A stretch of DNA of 64,000 bases from an uncultured Lachnospiraceae bacterium (GCA_910577785.1 CAJTNT010000020.1:1-64000), one strand, 5' to 3'. Shown: positions 8,421-16,740, counted from the stretch's first letter. The notes: a model not told the origin generated them from the letters alone. Made by a program: numbers and translations.

Positions 8421-10262
8421 TCACCCCTCAAACAGCGCTTCAAACTCATCGCGGCTGATTTTTTCTTTCTCCAGCAAGAGCTCTGCGCATCGGTGGAGGA
8501 TGCCCTCATGCTCCAACAGGATGCTCTTGGATTTCTGATAGCACTCGTCAATAATACGCTTAATTTCCTGGTCAATGAGGCTGGCGATGTTCTCCCCATA
8601 AGCCCTTGTGTGCGCCAGATCCCTACCAATAAAGACTTCATCGTCGTCATTGTCATAATTGATCAGGCCAACGTTCTCCGACATCCCATACTTCGTTACC
8701 ATGGCCTTGGCCACGCTGGTCGCCTGCTTGATATCCTGGGAAGCGCCGGTCGTTATATCATCAAAAATCATTTCCTCCGCAACGCGCCCCCCCAGGTCGA
8801 CGATAATCTCCTGGAGCATCCTGCCCTTGGTATTGAACATTTCCTCCCGCTCCGGCAGGGGCATGGTATAGCCTGCCGCGCCTATGCCGGTAGGGATAAT
8901 GGACACGGAGTACACCGGCCCTACATCTGGCAGTACATGGAAGAGGATGGCGTGGCCCGCCTCATGGTAAGCCGTAATCCGTTTCTCCTTGTCAGTAATG
9001 ATGCGGCTTTTCTTCTCAGAGCCAATCCCCACCTTTACAAAGGACTTACGGATATCGCTCTGTACAATATAGCCTCTGTCCTCCTTGGCTGCAAAGATTG
9101 CCGCCTCGTTCAGGAGGTTCTCCAGATCCGCCCCTGTAAAACCTGCCGTCGTCTGGGCAACCTGCTTCAAGTCCACATCATCTCCCAGGGGCTTATTGCC
9201 CGCATGGACTTTGAGGATTTCTTCCCTGCCGCCCACATCCGGCCTGCCCACATGCACTTTGCGGTCAAAACGGCCGGGGCGCATAATCGCCGGATCCAAA
9301 ATATCCACCCGGTTCGTAGCTGCCATCACGATAATGCCTTCGTTTACCCCAAAGCCATCCATTTCTACCAGAAGCTGGTTCAGGGTCTGCTCACGCTCAT
9401 CATGGCCGCCGCCCATCCCTGTGCCGCGCCGCCTTGCCACCGCGTCAATCTCATCAATAAATACGATGCAGGGAGCGTTTTTTTTGGCGTCTTCAAATAA
9501 ATCCCGAACACGGGATGCGCCCACCCCGACAAACATTTCCACAAAATCTGAGCCGGAAATGCTGAAGAAGGGAACCCCTGCCTCCCCTGCCACAGCCTTG
9601 GCTAGGAGGGTCTTGCCGGTTCCGGGAGGGCCTACCAGGAGCACGCCTTTGGGGATCCTGGCTCCCAGCTTCGTATATTTCCTCGGCGCCCGCAGGAAGT
9701 CTACCAGTTCCTCCAGCTCCTCCTTCTCCTCCTTCAGCCCTGCCACCTGGGAAAAGGTCACATTCTTATTCTCATCTGTCATCATCCTCGCCCGGCTCTT
9801 GCCAAAATTCATCATCTTATTGCCGCCGCCGGACGCCGCTGCCGCATGGTTGGTCATCATAATATAAAAGACAAACAGCACGGCAAAGAGGATTAAGGTG
9901 GGAAGGATTGAAATCAGCCAGTTCTCCTCTGGCATTTCCCGTACGGAAAAGTTCATAAAGCCGTATTCCCTCATTACCTCCTGCAGCTGGTTCACATCCG
10001 TTACATACAGCACCCTTACGTTATTCTCCGGATGATCATTCCGCAGGCGGATGTCTGCCTGGCCGCTTGGCACTTCCCGGTTCTGAGATATCACAACAGA
10101 TATCACATTATTCTCTTTCAGGTCACTCTCAAACTGCGCATAGCTGTAAGATGCGTTTTGCCCAAACCCAGAAGAACTGTCCCGCAGCACCCAGAGCAGC
10201 GCCAAAATCAGGATCACTGCAATATACAGCCCGAATGCCCGGTAACGTTTCTGTGTATTCAT
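8421..10262 (-). CDS. ftsH: ATP-dependent zinc metalloprotease FtsH
   Basis: A membrane-anchored AAA+ protease that degrades unneeded or damaged membrane and cytosolic proteins. The 613 residues hold two transmembrane helices (about 9-27 and 115-136) flanking a small external domain. They are followed by Walker A GPPGTGKT (211-218), Walker B CIVFIDEID (265-273), an SRH region with NRVDILDPA and RPGRFDR, and the zinc site HEAGH (433-437). The C-terminus ends soon after the protease domain, as is common in Clostridia. It is the last gene of the conserved spoIIE-tilS-hpt-ftsH series, 49 bases after hpt, and has a terminator downstream. Confidence 0.97.
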   Translation of the reverse strand: MNTQKRYRAFGLYIAVILILALLWVLRDSSSGFGQNASYSYAQFESDLKENNVISVVISQNREVPSGQADIRLRNDHPENNVRVLYVTDVNQLQEVMREYGFMNFSVREMPEENWLISILPTLILFAVLFVFYIMMTNHAAAASGGGNKMMNFGKSRARMMTDENKNVTFSQVAGLKEEKEELEELVDFLRAPRKYTKLGARIPKGVLLVGPPGTGKTLLAKAVAGEAGVPFFSISGSDFVEMFVGVGASRVRDLFEDAKKNAPCIVFIDEIDAVARRRGTGMGGGHDEREQTLNQLLVEMDGFGVNEGIIVMAATNRVDILDPAIMRPGRFDRKVHVGRPDVGGREEILKVHAGNKPLGDDVDLKQVAQTTAGFTGADLENLLNEAAIFAAKEDRGYIVQSDIRKSFVKVGIGSEKKSRIITDKEKRITAYHEAGHAILFHVLPDVGPVYSVSIIPTGIGAAGYTMPLPEREEMFNTKGRMLQEIIVDLGGRVAEEMIFDDITTGASQDIKQATSVAKAMVTKYGMSENVGLINYDNDDDEVFIGRDLAHTRAYGENIASLIDQEIKRIIDECYQKSKSILLEHEGILHRCAELLLEKEKISRDEFEALFEG

Positions 10263-10311
10263 GTCTTTCTGCCTCCTAACTATCTAATCTGATAAAGGCT
10301 CCGTGCCTCCA

Positions 10312-10836
10312 TTATTCTAATTCCACCACTCCTACATAAGGAAGGTTCCTGTGGCGCTGCTGATAATCAAGGCCGCAGCCCACCACAAACTCATCCGGTA
10401 TCTCAAACCCGGTATAATCCACATGCACCTCTGTGACACGGCGTTCCGGCTTATCCAGCAGCGTACACAGCTTCAGGCTCTTGGGGTTCCTGCGCCTTAA
10501 ATTCTCTAATAAATAGCTCAGGGTCCTGCCAGAGTCCACAATATCTTCCACGACCAGCACATGCTTGCCTTCTATTGCTTCATCCAGATCTTTGATGACC
10601 TTCACTACCCCGCTGGACTTTGTGCCATCGCCATAGCTGGCCACCGACATAAAGTCAAGGGAGACAGGCACGGTAATCCGCTTGGCCAGTTCACAGGTAA
10701 AAAATACGCCTCCTTTGAGTACGCTGACCAGATGCAGCTTCTCCCCTTGGTAGTGTTCGCTGATTTCTGCGCCCATTTCACGGATCCTTTTCTCTACTTC
10801 TTCTTCCGAAATCAATACATGAACCTTTTCGCCCAT
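10312..10836 (-). CDS. hpt: Hypoxanthine phosphoribosyltransferase
   Basis: A purine salvage enzyme joining hypoxanthine or guanine to PRPP, giving IMP or GMP. The 174 residues include the PRPP-binding motif VLVVEDIVDSGRTL and the N-terminal LVSVLKGGVFF loop, both diagnostic of the family. The start is placed at 10836, because GGAGGA lies within the longer frame a short distance before this ATG. It sits between tilS and ftsH, the order also found in Bacillus, where TilS and HprT are reported to influence ftsH expression. No such control is visible here. Confidence 0.95.
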   Translation of the reverse strand: MGEKVHVLISEEEVEKRIREMGAEISEHYQGEKLHLVSVLKGGVFFTCELAKRITVPVSLDFMSVASYGDGTKSSGVVKVIKDLDEAIEGKHVLVVEDIVDSGRTLSYLLENLRRRNPKSLKLCTLLDKPERRVTEVHVDYTGFEIPDEFVVGCGLDYQQRHRNLPYVGVVELE

Positions 10837-10898
10837 AAAATTTTCCTCCATCTACTTGTACATTGAGAAACCCTTACCGCAAGAGCCCCTTTCCTGTA

Positions 10899-12485
10899 TT
10901 AAAACGCGTCCTTAAAAGCATTTCTTCCAGACCCTTCCCTTTGTACCTCTATCTCAAGGATCCTTTTGGTATGTTCTGTAACCTTTACGTCCTCGCTGAT
11001 ACGCCAGCCAATTGCCCACAGGATATGCCTGCCCTCTGCCAGCAGCAAAATCTTATCCCGTTCCTGCCTGGGTATCTTCTCATCAATCAGATAGTTCTTT
11101 AGCTTCTTACGCTTGCCGTCCGCAGTGATGACAAGAAAATCCTTCGACTGGCGAGTCCGCAATTGCATGATTCCTTTTATTTTATCATAATCCAGCCATT
11201 TCGTATACATTTTTTTAGGAATTTCTACAAATTCAGGCAAATTTTCTATGATTTTCGTACAAATCCTGTATCCAAACGCGGGAATTTCCAATATTCCTTC
11301 CGAAGGGAGCGTCCATCCTGGGATATCTGGCATGCCCGCCGCCTGCGGGTTCCGCCCTCTCCCCTCCCTGCCTGGGCCGCATCCTCCATCTGGGACATCC
11401 TGCATACCCAGGTTCGCCCGGCCATGGAGAGGCTGGATGGCCTTGCGCAGCAGAACCCCCTCATAAGTCCGCTCCGCTTCCATTCCATAAGGAAGGCTTA
11501 CGCTCTTGCCCACCTGCTTTTCCAAAAGCCCCGCCGCCTGCCTGACATGGGCTTCCGAAAGATCCTGGCTTCTGCCGGCCACCTCGGCCAATGCCTTATG
11601 GAACAGCGATGTACGCACCAGCTTCCTTTCTAAGAGGATTTCCTGTGAAATGTACAGCGCCCCTCCCCGCTCCCTGACATATTTCCTGCCCGCTTCCTGG
11701 ACTAAATCCTCCACAAGCTCCAACGCCTCTGCCACGGCGCGGGATGCCTGAGCCATATGGGCTACGGCCTGGCTGTTGACCTCTTCCAGGACTGGGATAG
11801 CCTGGAGGCGGATTTTATTCCTGTCATATTCTGTTTCCCTATTTGTGCTGTCATGGCAGAATGGCTGCCCCATTTCCTGCAGGAAGCGCTCAATTTCCTT
11901 CCGCCCCAGGCACAGCAGAGGGCGTATAATAAACCTTTTCGCTTCACCTGTATCTTCCTTTACTGGCTGGGATACATCCCCTTCCCCAAATACTGCCAGG
12001 GATGCGCCCATATCCTCCCTGATTGGCAGGATTCCCTGCAGGCCGCGCAGGCCGGTGCCCCTCGCCAAGCGGAACAGCATGGTCTCCGCGCAGTCATTCT
12101 GGCTGTGAGCCACTGCAATCTTATTAGCGCCAAATTCTTCTGCCGCCTGGCGGAAAAATCCATACCGCAGCTGCCTAGCGCCTTCTTCCACTGTCATTTT
12201 ATGCTCCTTGGCATAGGATGCTGCCTGGCAATGGTAAATTTTGCAGGGGACGCCCTGCCTCTGGCAGTAATCCTCCACAAAGTCTGCATCCCTCTGGCTT
12301 TCTGCCCCACGGATCCCATGCTCCACATGCACGGCGCAAAGCCCATAGCCCCTCTCCGCCTGCAGAGATTGCAGCGCCATCAACAAACAGAGGGAATCTG
12401 CGCCCCCGGACACTGCCGCCAGAATCCGGTCCCCTGCTTCCGCCATATGATATTCTTCCATAAAAGATGCTACTTTGCCTAACAT
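10899..12485 (-). CDS. tilS: tRNA(Ile)-lysidine synthase
   Basis: It adds lysine to C34 of the CAU-anticodon tRNA-Ile, so that this tRNA reads AUA instead of AUG. The 528-residue protein has the PP-loop SGGADS at 26-31, the HVEHGIRG segment, and the C-terminal tRNA-binding domain (KKLKNYLIDEKIPRQERD). A Gly/Pro-rich stretch of roughly 40 residues (about 370-410) looks like a loosely conserved insertion. The start is set at 12485, with AGGAG about ten bases upstream; the frame extends 14 codons further without a ribosome site. A duplicated copy of the ribosome-site region lies 68 bases upstream and opens a 24-codon leader frame that overlaps this start. Confidence 0.93.
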   Translation of the reverse strand: MLGKVASFMEEYHMAEAGDRILAAVSGGADSLCLLMALQSLQAERGYGLCAVHVEHGIRGAESQRDADFVEDYCQRQGVPCKIYHCQAASYAKEHKMTVEEGARQLRYGFFRQAAEEFGANKIAVAHSQNDCAETMLFRLARGTGLRGLQGILPIREDMGASLAVFGEGDVSQPVKEDTGEAKRFIIRPLLCLGRKEIERFLQEMGQPFCHDSTNRETEYDRNKIRLQAIPVLEEVNSQAVAHMAQASRAVAEALELVEDLVQEAGRKYVRERGGALYISQEILLERKLVRTSLFHKALAEVAGRSQDLSEAHVRQAAGLLEKQVGKSVSLPYGMEAERTYEGVLLRKAIQPLHGRANLGMQDVPDGGCGPGREGRGRNPQAAGMPDIPGWTLPSEGILEIPAFGYRICTKIIENLPEFVEIPKKMYTKWLDYDKIKGIMQLRTRQSKDFLVITADGKRKKLKNYLIDEKIPRQERDKILLLAEGRHILWAIGWRISEDVKVTEHTKRILEIEVQREGSGRNAFKDAF

Positions 12486-12553
12486 TGTTTTATTTCTCCT
12501 ATATCGAAACGGATGCATACAGCACATGCGCAGGAGCCTGCTCTTTCTGGCAT
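12479..12553 (-). CDS. Possible 24-residue leader ORF of tilS
   Basis: It begins with an ATG just after the spoIIE stop and ends with a TAG inside the first codons of tilS. The predicted peptide begins MPERAGSCACAVC and is Cys-rich. Its ribosome site sits in a 23-bp segment (12551-12573) that is nearly identical to the segment carrying the tilS site (12483-12505). Stop/start overlap would allow translational coupling. It could equally be a chance frame created by the duplication. Confidence 0.3.
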   Translation of the reverse strand: MPERAGSCACAVCIRFDIGEIKQC

Positions 12554-12573
12554 TGTTTTATTTCTCCCATATC
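12483..12573. repeat. Duplicated ribosome-site segment
   Basis: A 23-bp sequence covering ribosome site and start codon occurs at 12483-12505 and 12551-12573 with one mismatch. The 45 bases between show no likeness to each other. One copy serves tilS; the other overlaps the last codons and stop of spoIIE. Confidence 0.8.
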
Positions 12574-14402
12574 CCTGCCACCAGCACCGTCATGTCGTCT
12601 GGCACTTTGCTCTCGGTGCAGATCAGGATCCGCTCCAGCACCTGCTTTGCCATCTGTTCCGGATTGTTCGTATCCAGGCTTCCCAGGATTTCCTGCATCG
12701 TTTCCTCTGGCATCGGCACCTGGAGGCAATCCGTCACCCCATCGGTAACCAGCACCACAAAATCTCCGCTCTTTAGCTGGCGGCTGCTGCGCTCAATCTC
12801 CAGCTGATGGAAAATCCCTGCCGGGAGGCTGGCAGAGGAAATACACTCGACTTCTTCCCCGCGCTTGATATACGTTGCCGCGGCGCCAATCTTATAAAAT
12901 TCGCACATCCCTGTATACAGATCCATAGACGCCATATCCACAGTGGAAAAGCTGCCCTCCTCCCCTTGGATGACCATGGCGGAATTCATCATGCGGATTG
13001 CCGTCTCCTTGCGGAAGCCTGCCTCCAGAAATTTCTCGATTAACTCGATCACCATTTCGCTTTCCTTACAGGCATGGATCCCGGATCCCATCCCATCGGA
13101 AAGCGCCAGCACGCATTCCCCGCCTTCCAGTTCCAGGAAGGAGAAGCTGTCCCCCGATATCTGGGCATGATCCTTCGTCAGCCTGGCCACCCCCTGCAGG
13201 GTGTGGTACAGAGTATCCTCTTCAAATACGAGAAAGGATTCTTCCCGCCCAATTAGGGAACGGGTATATTTCCCCGGAACCATGTCCCGCTTCAGCCCCT
13301 GGCTCACTGCCTTGGCCATCTCCTTGACCGTAATGCAGTTTCCCCACCGGGAAGCCGCCGTCATCTGCAGGGACATCTTCCCATTCTGCCTCTGATAAAG
13401 GCGGATATCCTTCGCCAGGGCGCCCCGCTCCTTCAGGCGGTATTTAACCGCCCCCAAAAGCTTTGCCTCGCGCCCGCTGATATCCTTGTACTCCCTGGCA
13501 CAGTCTTCCATAATATATGCCATGGCGTCCAGCTGTTCCGCGATAATGCCCCTATTTTCCAGCAGGCGGTTGTACCAGGCCAGATTCAGCCTCGCTTTCT
13601 CAAACACTTCCAGAGCCTCTTCTACAATACTGTCGGAATGGGGGCAGTAGCTGGACAGCTCCTGATGCACTTCTTCCGCCGCCCCGCCCCGTTTCTCGAT
13701 CGAATGGAACAGGCGGAGGAACAGGCTGTACATGGGGCTGCTCTCCTCCTGCCAGCAAATAGCGCACTGGCTGCAGGAAATGCAGACCTTACTGGCAATC
13801 TCCTGCTGCATCCGCCCCATTTCCTCCGGCTCAAAATTGCCCTTAAAATTCTCCATCTGGGAAAATATCTGCGAAAGCCCATTAAATGATTTCGCATAAT
13901 TCTGCAGCTTCTCCCCATGCTCAGGCTCCCGCCTCGTTACCCCAACCCTCCAGTCAGGCGCTTCTTCCAGCAGGAAGCGCTGCAAAACAGGCGCTGCCGC
14001 CATTACCATCGCACACACAAAGACGGATTCCAGGATCCCCATCCACAGGGCCGCCCGCTCGCGTACCTGTATGATCTCCCCGGCAGCTGTGAGCAGGAGC
14101 ACGCTCCCTCCTGCCGCAAAGGCTCCAATCCAAGCGCTGCAGCTCCTGTTTGCCCACTCCCAGAGCCGGATCACCAGCCCCGTCAGCAGCAGCGCCATGG
14201 TGTATTTTGCCATCGCCTGCACAGGGATAAAAAGCGCCATGCCAAATATTGTAAAAATCAGCAGCAGCGTACGGTTCCCCCCTTCCATAAAGGCTACCGC
14301 AAAGAAACCTGGTATCAGGGGATAGCAGCCCGCAAGCCTTCCTTTTGACACAAGGACTGCTATCATATACAGTATGATTTCTTTCCATTTTGTTTTGTTC
14401 AT
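12558..14402 (-). CDS. spoIIE: Stage II sporulation protein E (PP2C phosphatase)
   Basis: A membrane phosphatase that dephosphorylates the anti-anti-sigma factor SpoIIAA, releasing sigma-F in the forespore. The 614 residues begin with several hydrophobic helices (about 8-165). A central regulatory region follows with a Cys cluster (VCISCSQCAICW, about 245-256), then a C-terminal PP2C domain with LALSDGMGSG, VTDGVTD and DDMTVLVAGIW. The membrane part is shorter than the ten helices of Bacillus SpoIIE. The start at 14402 follows AGGAGG; the open frame upstream of it runs across the promoter. The promoter has the 21-bp spacer typical of Spo0A-activated spoIIE. Confidence 0.93.
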   Translation of the reverse strand: MNKTKWKEIILYMIAVLVSKGRLAGCYPLIPGFFAVAFMEGGNRTLLLIFTIFGMALFIPVQAMAKYTMALLLTGLVIRLWEWANRSCSAWIGAFAAGGSVLLLTAAGEIIQVRERAALWMGILESVFVCAMVMAAAPVLQRFLLEEAPDWRVGVTRREPEHGEKLQNYAKSFNGLSQIFSQMENFKGNFEPEEMGRMQQEIASKVCISCSQCAICWQEESSPMYSLFLRLFHSIEKRGGAAEEVHQELSSYCPHSDSIVEEALEVFEKARLNLAWYNRLLENRGIIAEQLDAMAYIMEDCAREYKDISGREAKLLGAVKYRLKERGALAKDIRLYQRQNGKMSLQMTAASRWGNCITVKEMAKAVSQGLKRDMVPGKYTRSLIGREESFLVFEEDTLYHTLQGVARLTKDHAQISGDSFSFLELEGGECVLALSDGMGSGIHACKESEMVIELIEKFLEAGFRKETAIRMMNSAMVIQGEEGSFSTVDMASMDLYTGMCEFYKIGAAATYIKRGEEVECISSASLPAGIFHQLEIERSSRQLKSGDFVVLVTDGVTDCLQVPMPEETMQEILGSLDTNNPEQMAKQVLERILICTESKVPDDMTVLVAGIWEK

Positions 14403-14480
14403 CTTCCTATCCTCCTTTTTTCCGCAAACAATCGGCCAAGGGGACTCCAGGGTTTGTCCCATTCGCCTTACGCAGAAGTT

Positions 14481-14513
14481 ATTATAAAAAGAGGATAGTA
14501 AAATGTTTGTCAA
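14481..14513 (-). promoter_or_regulatory. spoIIE promoter with 21-bp spacer
   Basis: On the minus strand TTGACA (14508-14513) and TATAAT (14481-14486) both match sigma-A boxes but are 21 bases apart instead of 17. The spoIIE promoter of Bacillus subtilis is known to have this spacing and to need Spo0A~P. TTTGACA at the -35 differs by one base from the reverse complement of a Spo0A box (TTCGACA). The start codon lies about 80 bases downstream. Confidence 0.7.
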
Positions 14514-14550
14514 ACCAGATACCAGTTCCAAAAAACTTTTAGACAAAAAG

Positions 14551-14586
14551 CCCCTTAGAAGCACTGCTTTTGGCGAATCTAAGGGG
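14551..14586 (-). terminator. Terminator between divIC and spoIIE
   Basis: A 9-bp perfect stem (CCCCTTAGA/TCTAAGGGG) with an 18-nt loop is followed on the minus strand by CTTTTTG. It ends the hup-side transcript after divIC and isolates the spoIIE promoter. Confidence 0.8.
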
Positions 14587-14621
14587 TTTATGGAGTTTAG
14601 GAAATTCATGGTCAATAGCCG

Positions 14622-14969
14622 TTAGGGGGCTTCTTCCGTTTCCTTGAAGATAATCTCATTGGGATAGACCAGCCCAAGCTTTGTCTTAGCGATATTCTCT
14701 ATATATTCCTTTGTCGTTATGTACTCTTCACGTTCCTTTAGCTCATCCTGGCGCAGCTGTTCATCTTCCAGGTCAGCTTCCAGTTGCTTCTTCCTGTCCC
14801 GGTAATCCTGGTTCTTCTCATAAAGGGACACCATCTGGACAGACATGACGCCTGCAACTGCCAGCGACAGCAAGGTAATACATACCATGCTCGACTTGTT
14901 CTGCTTCGCCTTCCTGCGCATCTTGGTTCTACGTGCGCCTGACCTACGCGCCTTCTCACGCTTATCCAT
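14622..14969 (-). CDS. divIC: Septum formation initiator family protein (DivIC/FtsB type)
   Basis: A small bitopic division protein of 115 residues. A very basic cytosolic N-terminus (1-27) is followed by one transmembrane helix (about 28-48) and an extracellular coiled coil (50-85). The C-terminal segment IENIAKTKLGLVYPNE is typical of DivIC/FtsB. Such proteins form a trimeric complex with FtsL and DivIB that activates septal wall synthesis. Its place directly after yabQ and before spoIIE matches divIC in Bacillus. The yabR gene found there between divIC and spoIIE is absent here. Confidence 0.9.
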   Translation of the reverse strand: MDKREKARRSGARRTKMRRKAKQNKSSMVCITLLSLAVAGVMSVQMVSLYEKNQDYRDRKKQLEADLEDEQLRQDELKEREEYITTKEYIENIAKTKLGLVYPNEIIFKETEEAP

Positions 14970-15029
14970 ACTGACTTTCCCTCCTTTTCTGTGCCCTGGC
15001 GCCAGCAGGCCTATGGGCAGGCCTTTTGC

Positions 15030-15503
15030 CTAGAGCTTACACATTCCCATTCTAACTGCTTTCCAGGCTTTTTTCAATTGTTTTTTGAAGAACCGCAGGA
15101 TTTTTTTTGCCCGCCTGTGCAAAAAGCCTGCCGGCCTTCGGAGGATACGGGCTGTCCATACCAGCGGCCTGCTGGCCAAAAATATCACCTTTTCCAGCAC
15201 GAATACGCTTCCCTTCACGACCCAGGGGCTGCATGCAAAATTATAAAGCAGCATCCCCAGGAGCACGCCCCCCATAGAAAACCCCCGGATATAGCCGCTG
15301 TTCTCCCGGTACAGCATTGCAAACAGGGCAACGGCCCCGCCAATCCAGAACAGGATATCCTCTGCCCCGACTGCCCATCCCCCATGCGGGATTAGCCTGC
15401 GGATAATCCGCAGCAGGTCATACACGAACAGCAGCGCCATTCCTGTGAAGAACGAGGACAGGAGGACATCCGCTTCCTTTAAGATCCCTGCGCTTACCTC
15501 CAT
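15030..15503 (-). CDS. yabQ: Spore cortex biosynthesis protein YabQ
   Basis: A membrane protein of 157 residues needed for spore cortex formation in Bacillus, where it sits in the forespore outer membrane. Hydrophobic helices lie at about 13-31, 47-65, 73-90 and 95-111. A strongly basic C-terminal tail rich in Arg and Lys follows. The Val-Tyr-Asp-Leu-Leu-Arg stretch near residue 27 is characteristic of the family. Its ATG overlaps the yabP stop (TAATG), so the two are translationally coupled. Confidence 0.9.
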   Translation of the reverse strand: MEVSAGILKEADVLLSSFFTGMALLFVYDLLRIIRRLIPHGGWAVGAEDILFWIGGAVALFAMLYRENSGYIRGFSMGGVLLGMLLYNFACSPWVVKGSVFVLEKVIFLASRPLVWTARILRRPAGFLHRRAKKILRFFKKQLKKAWKAVRMGMCKL

Positions 15504-15790
15504 TACTTAAAAAGCCTCCCCAAGAGGGATTCTGCCTGCTTCGAGGCCTTCTTCACATCAGAATAAACCAGGCTGTCAATCCTTCCTTCAATATCAACTT
15601 CCCCCTTTTCCAGTGTCAGGCGGCTGACATGGAGGTCGCTGCCCTTAATCATCAGCATCCCCAGTTCCGTTTCCAGCAAAATCTCACCCACATCAAAGGA
15701 AAGCACATCAATCACGCCATTGAGGACCCCATTCTTCCGATTGGACAGAACCATTTTATGGCCGCTTTTTGACGCCGTTCTTTCTTCCAT
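15503..15790 (-). CDS. yabP: Sporulation protein YabP
   Basis: A 95-residue YabP/YqfC family protein required for spore cortex or coat development; no enzymatic role is known. The sequence carries the family core NRKNGVLNGVIDVLSFD and ELGMLMIKGSDLHVSRL. The start is the ATG at 15790, eight bases after AGGAGG; the codon two positions earlier is only a TTG. It is followed immediately by yabQ. A mother-cell type promoter lies about 40-70 bases upstream. Confidence 0.92.
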   Translation of the reverse strand: MEERTASKSGHKMVLSNRKNGVLNGVIDVLSFDVGEILLETELGMLMIKGSDLHVSRLTLEKGEVDIEGRIDSLVYSDVKKASKQAESLLGRLFK

Positions 15791-15831
15791 ACACAAAACC
15801 TCCTTCTCAACATAATGGGATGTCCCTTTTA

Positions 15832-15857
15832 AATATATGAAAGAAATACGGGGATAT
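15832..15857 (-). promoter_or_regulatory. Possible sigma-E promoter for yabPQ
   Basis: On the minus strand ATA (15855-15857) precedes CATATATT (15832-15839) by 15 bases, resembling sigma-E promoters (ATA at -35, CATA-type -10). yabP and yabQ are sigma-E genes in Bacillus. The match is partial. Confidence 0.4.
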
Positions 15858-15866
15858 TACATTTCC

Positions 15867-16106
15867 TTATAGGTAACGGAACAGCTCCTTCGCCTCATCC
15901 TTCTTGGTCGTATCCAAAAGCCCCAGCACCTCCACCTTCACGCTTTTCGTGCCAAAGCCTATTTCGATGACATCGCCCACTTTGACGTCCAGCGACGCCT
16001 TTGCCGCTTTGCCGTTTACAGATACCCGCCCTGCGTCGCAGGCCTCATTGGCCACAGTCCTGCGCTTAATCAGGCGGGATACTTTTAAATATTTATCTAA
16101 CCTCAT
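15867..16106 (-). CDS. rqcP: S4-domain RNA-binding protein RqcP
   Basis: A 79-residue S4-domain protein corresponding to RqcP (YabO) of Bacillus. There it assists RqcH in adding alanine tails to stalled peptides on the 50S subunit. Most of the protein is the S4 fold (MRLDKYLKVSRLIKRR, then GRVSVNGKAAKAS). The start is moved to 16106, where GGAGGTGAAGG precedes the ATG; the open frame extends 19 codons upstream without support. It lies between hup and yabP, as expected from conserved gene order. Confidence 0.93.
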   Translation of the reverse strand: MRLDKYLKVSRLIKRRTVANEACDAGRVSVNGKAAKASLDVKVGDVIEIGFGTKSVKVEVLGLLDTTKKDEAKELFRYL

Positions 16107-16164
16107 TCCTTCACCTCCAATGGAATCTCCTTTCCATATGCGAACCTGTGCATAAAATAGCAAA

Positions 16165-16190
16165 GAGGACTTTCCTATTTGAAAGTCCTC
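16165..16190 (-). terminator. Terminator downstream of hup
   Basis: A perfect 10-bp stem (GAGGACTTTC/GAAAGTCCTC) with a 6-nt loop is followed by a T-rich stretch on the minus strand. It separates hup from rqcP. Confidence 0.8.
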
Positions 16191-16247
16191 CTATGGCTGC
16201 TACCAATGCAAGCCCGTGAACCATAACTTCCGATGATCCATCCCAAC

Positions 16248-16526
16248 CTACGCTTCATTCACCAGATCCTTTAACGCTTTGCCTGCCTTAAACTTTGGCG
16301 CCTTGGATGCTGCAATCTCTATCGTTTCCTTCGTACGTGGGTTCAGCCCTGTCCTGGCTGCACGTTCGGAAACCTCAAAGGTGCCGAAGCCGACTAACTG
16401 GATTTTCTCTCCCTTTTTCAGTTCCTCTGCAACTACATCTGTAAAAGCCTTCAATGCCTTTTCCACATCTTTCTTGGATAATTCTGATTTTTCGGACATT
16501 GCTGCTACTAATTCTGATTTGTTCAT
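16248..16526 (-). CDS. hup: HU family DNA-binding protein
   Basis: A small basic nucleoid protein (92 residues) that binds and bends DNA as a dimer. It has the full HU fold: helical N-terminus with KSELVAAM, the GFGTFEV beta strand, the arm ERAARTGLNPRTKETI and the C-terminal FKAGKALKDLV helix. AGGAGG precedes the ATG. A sigma-A promoter lies about 180-210 bases upstream, giving a long untranslated leader that contains copy B of the TGTAAC-GTTACA repeat. Confidence 0.96.
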   Translation of the reverse strand: MNKSELVAAMSEKSELSKKDVEKALKAFTDVVAEELKKGEKIQLVGFGTFEVSERAARTGLNPRTKETIEIAASKAPKFKAGKALKDLVNEA

Positions 16527-16584
16527 GAAAAAATTCCTCCTCTGGATTCTCTTGTGTCCTGTCTAAAATGCTACATTGGAAGTT

Positions 16585-16612
16585 TGTAACTGTTCCGTAC
16601 TTTCCCGTTACA
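16585..16612. repeat. TGTAAC-GTTACA inverted repeat, copy B
   Basis: TGTAAC and GTTACA arms enclose 16 bases in the hup leader. It shares arms and the TACTTT core with copy A upstream of guaA at 1959-1987. Confidence 0.5.
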
Positions 16613-16705
16613 ATGCGGCAAATGCTTCGGCCTATACCAAACAGTCACAGACACTCTTCTTGCTGCCTATTACAGCTCTTCTTCCTTCAAAAACCTACAA
16701 ACATA

Positions 16706-16734
16706 TTTATACTTGTTTTTTGCTTATTTGTCAA
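16706..16734 (-). promoter_or_regulatory. Sigma-A promoter of hup
   Basis: On the minus strand TTGACA (16729-16734) and TATAAA (16706-16711) are separated by 17 bases, just after the pgm stop codon. The implied leader is about 170 nt. Confidence 0.75.
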
Positions 16735-16740
16735 GAAAAT

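Noticed and set aside
14403..14615. N-terminal extension of spoIIE
   Set aside because: It would translate the promoter and part of the upstream terminator; AGGAGG marks the start at 14402.
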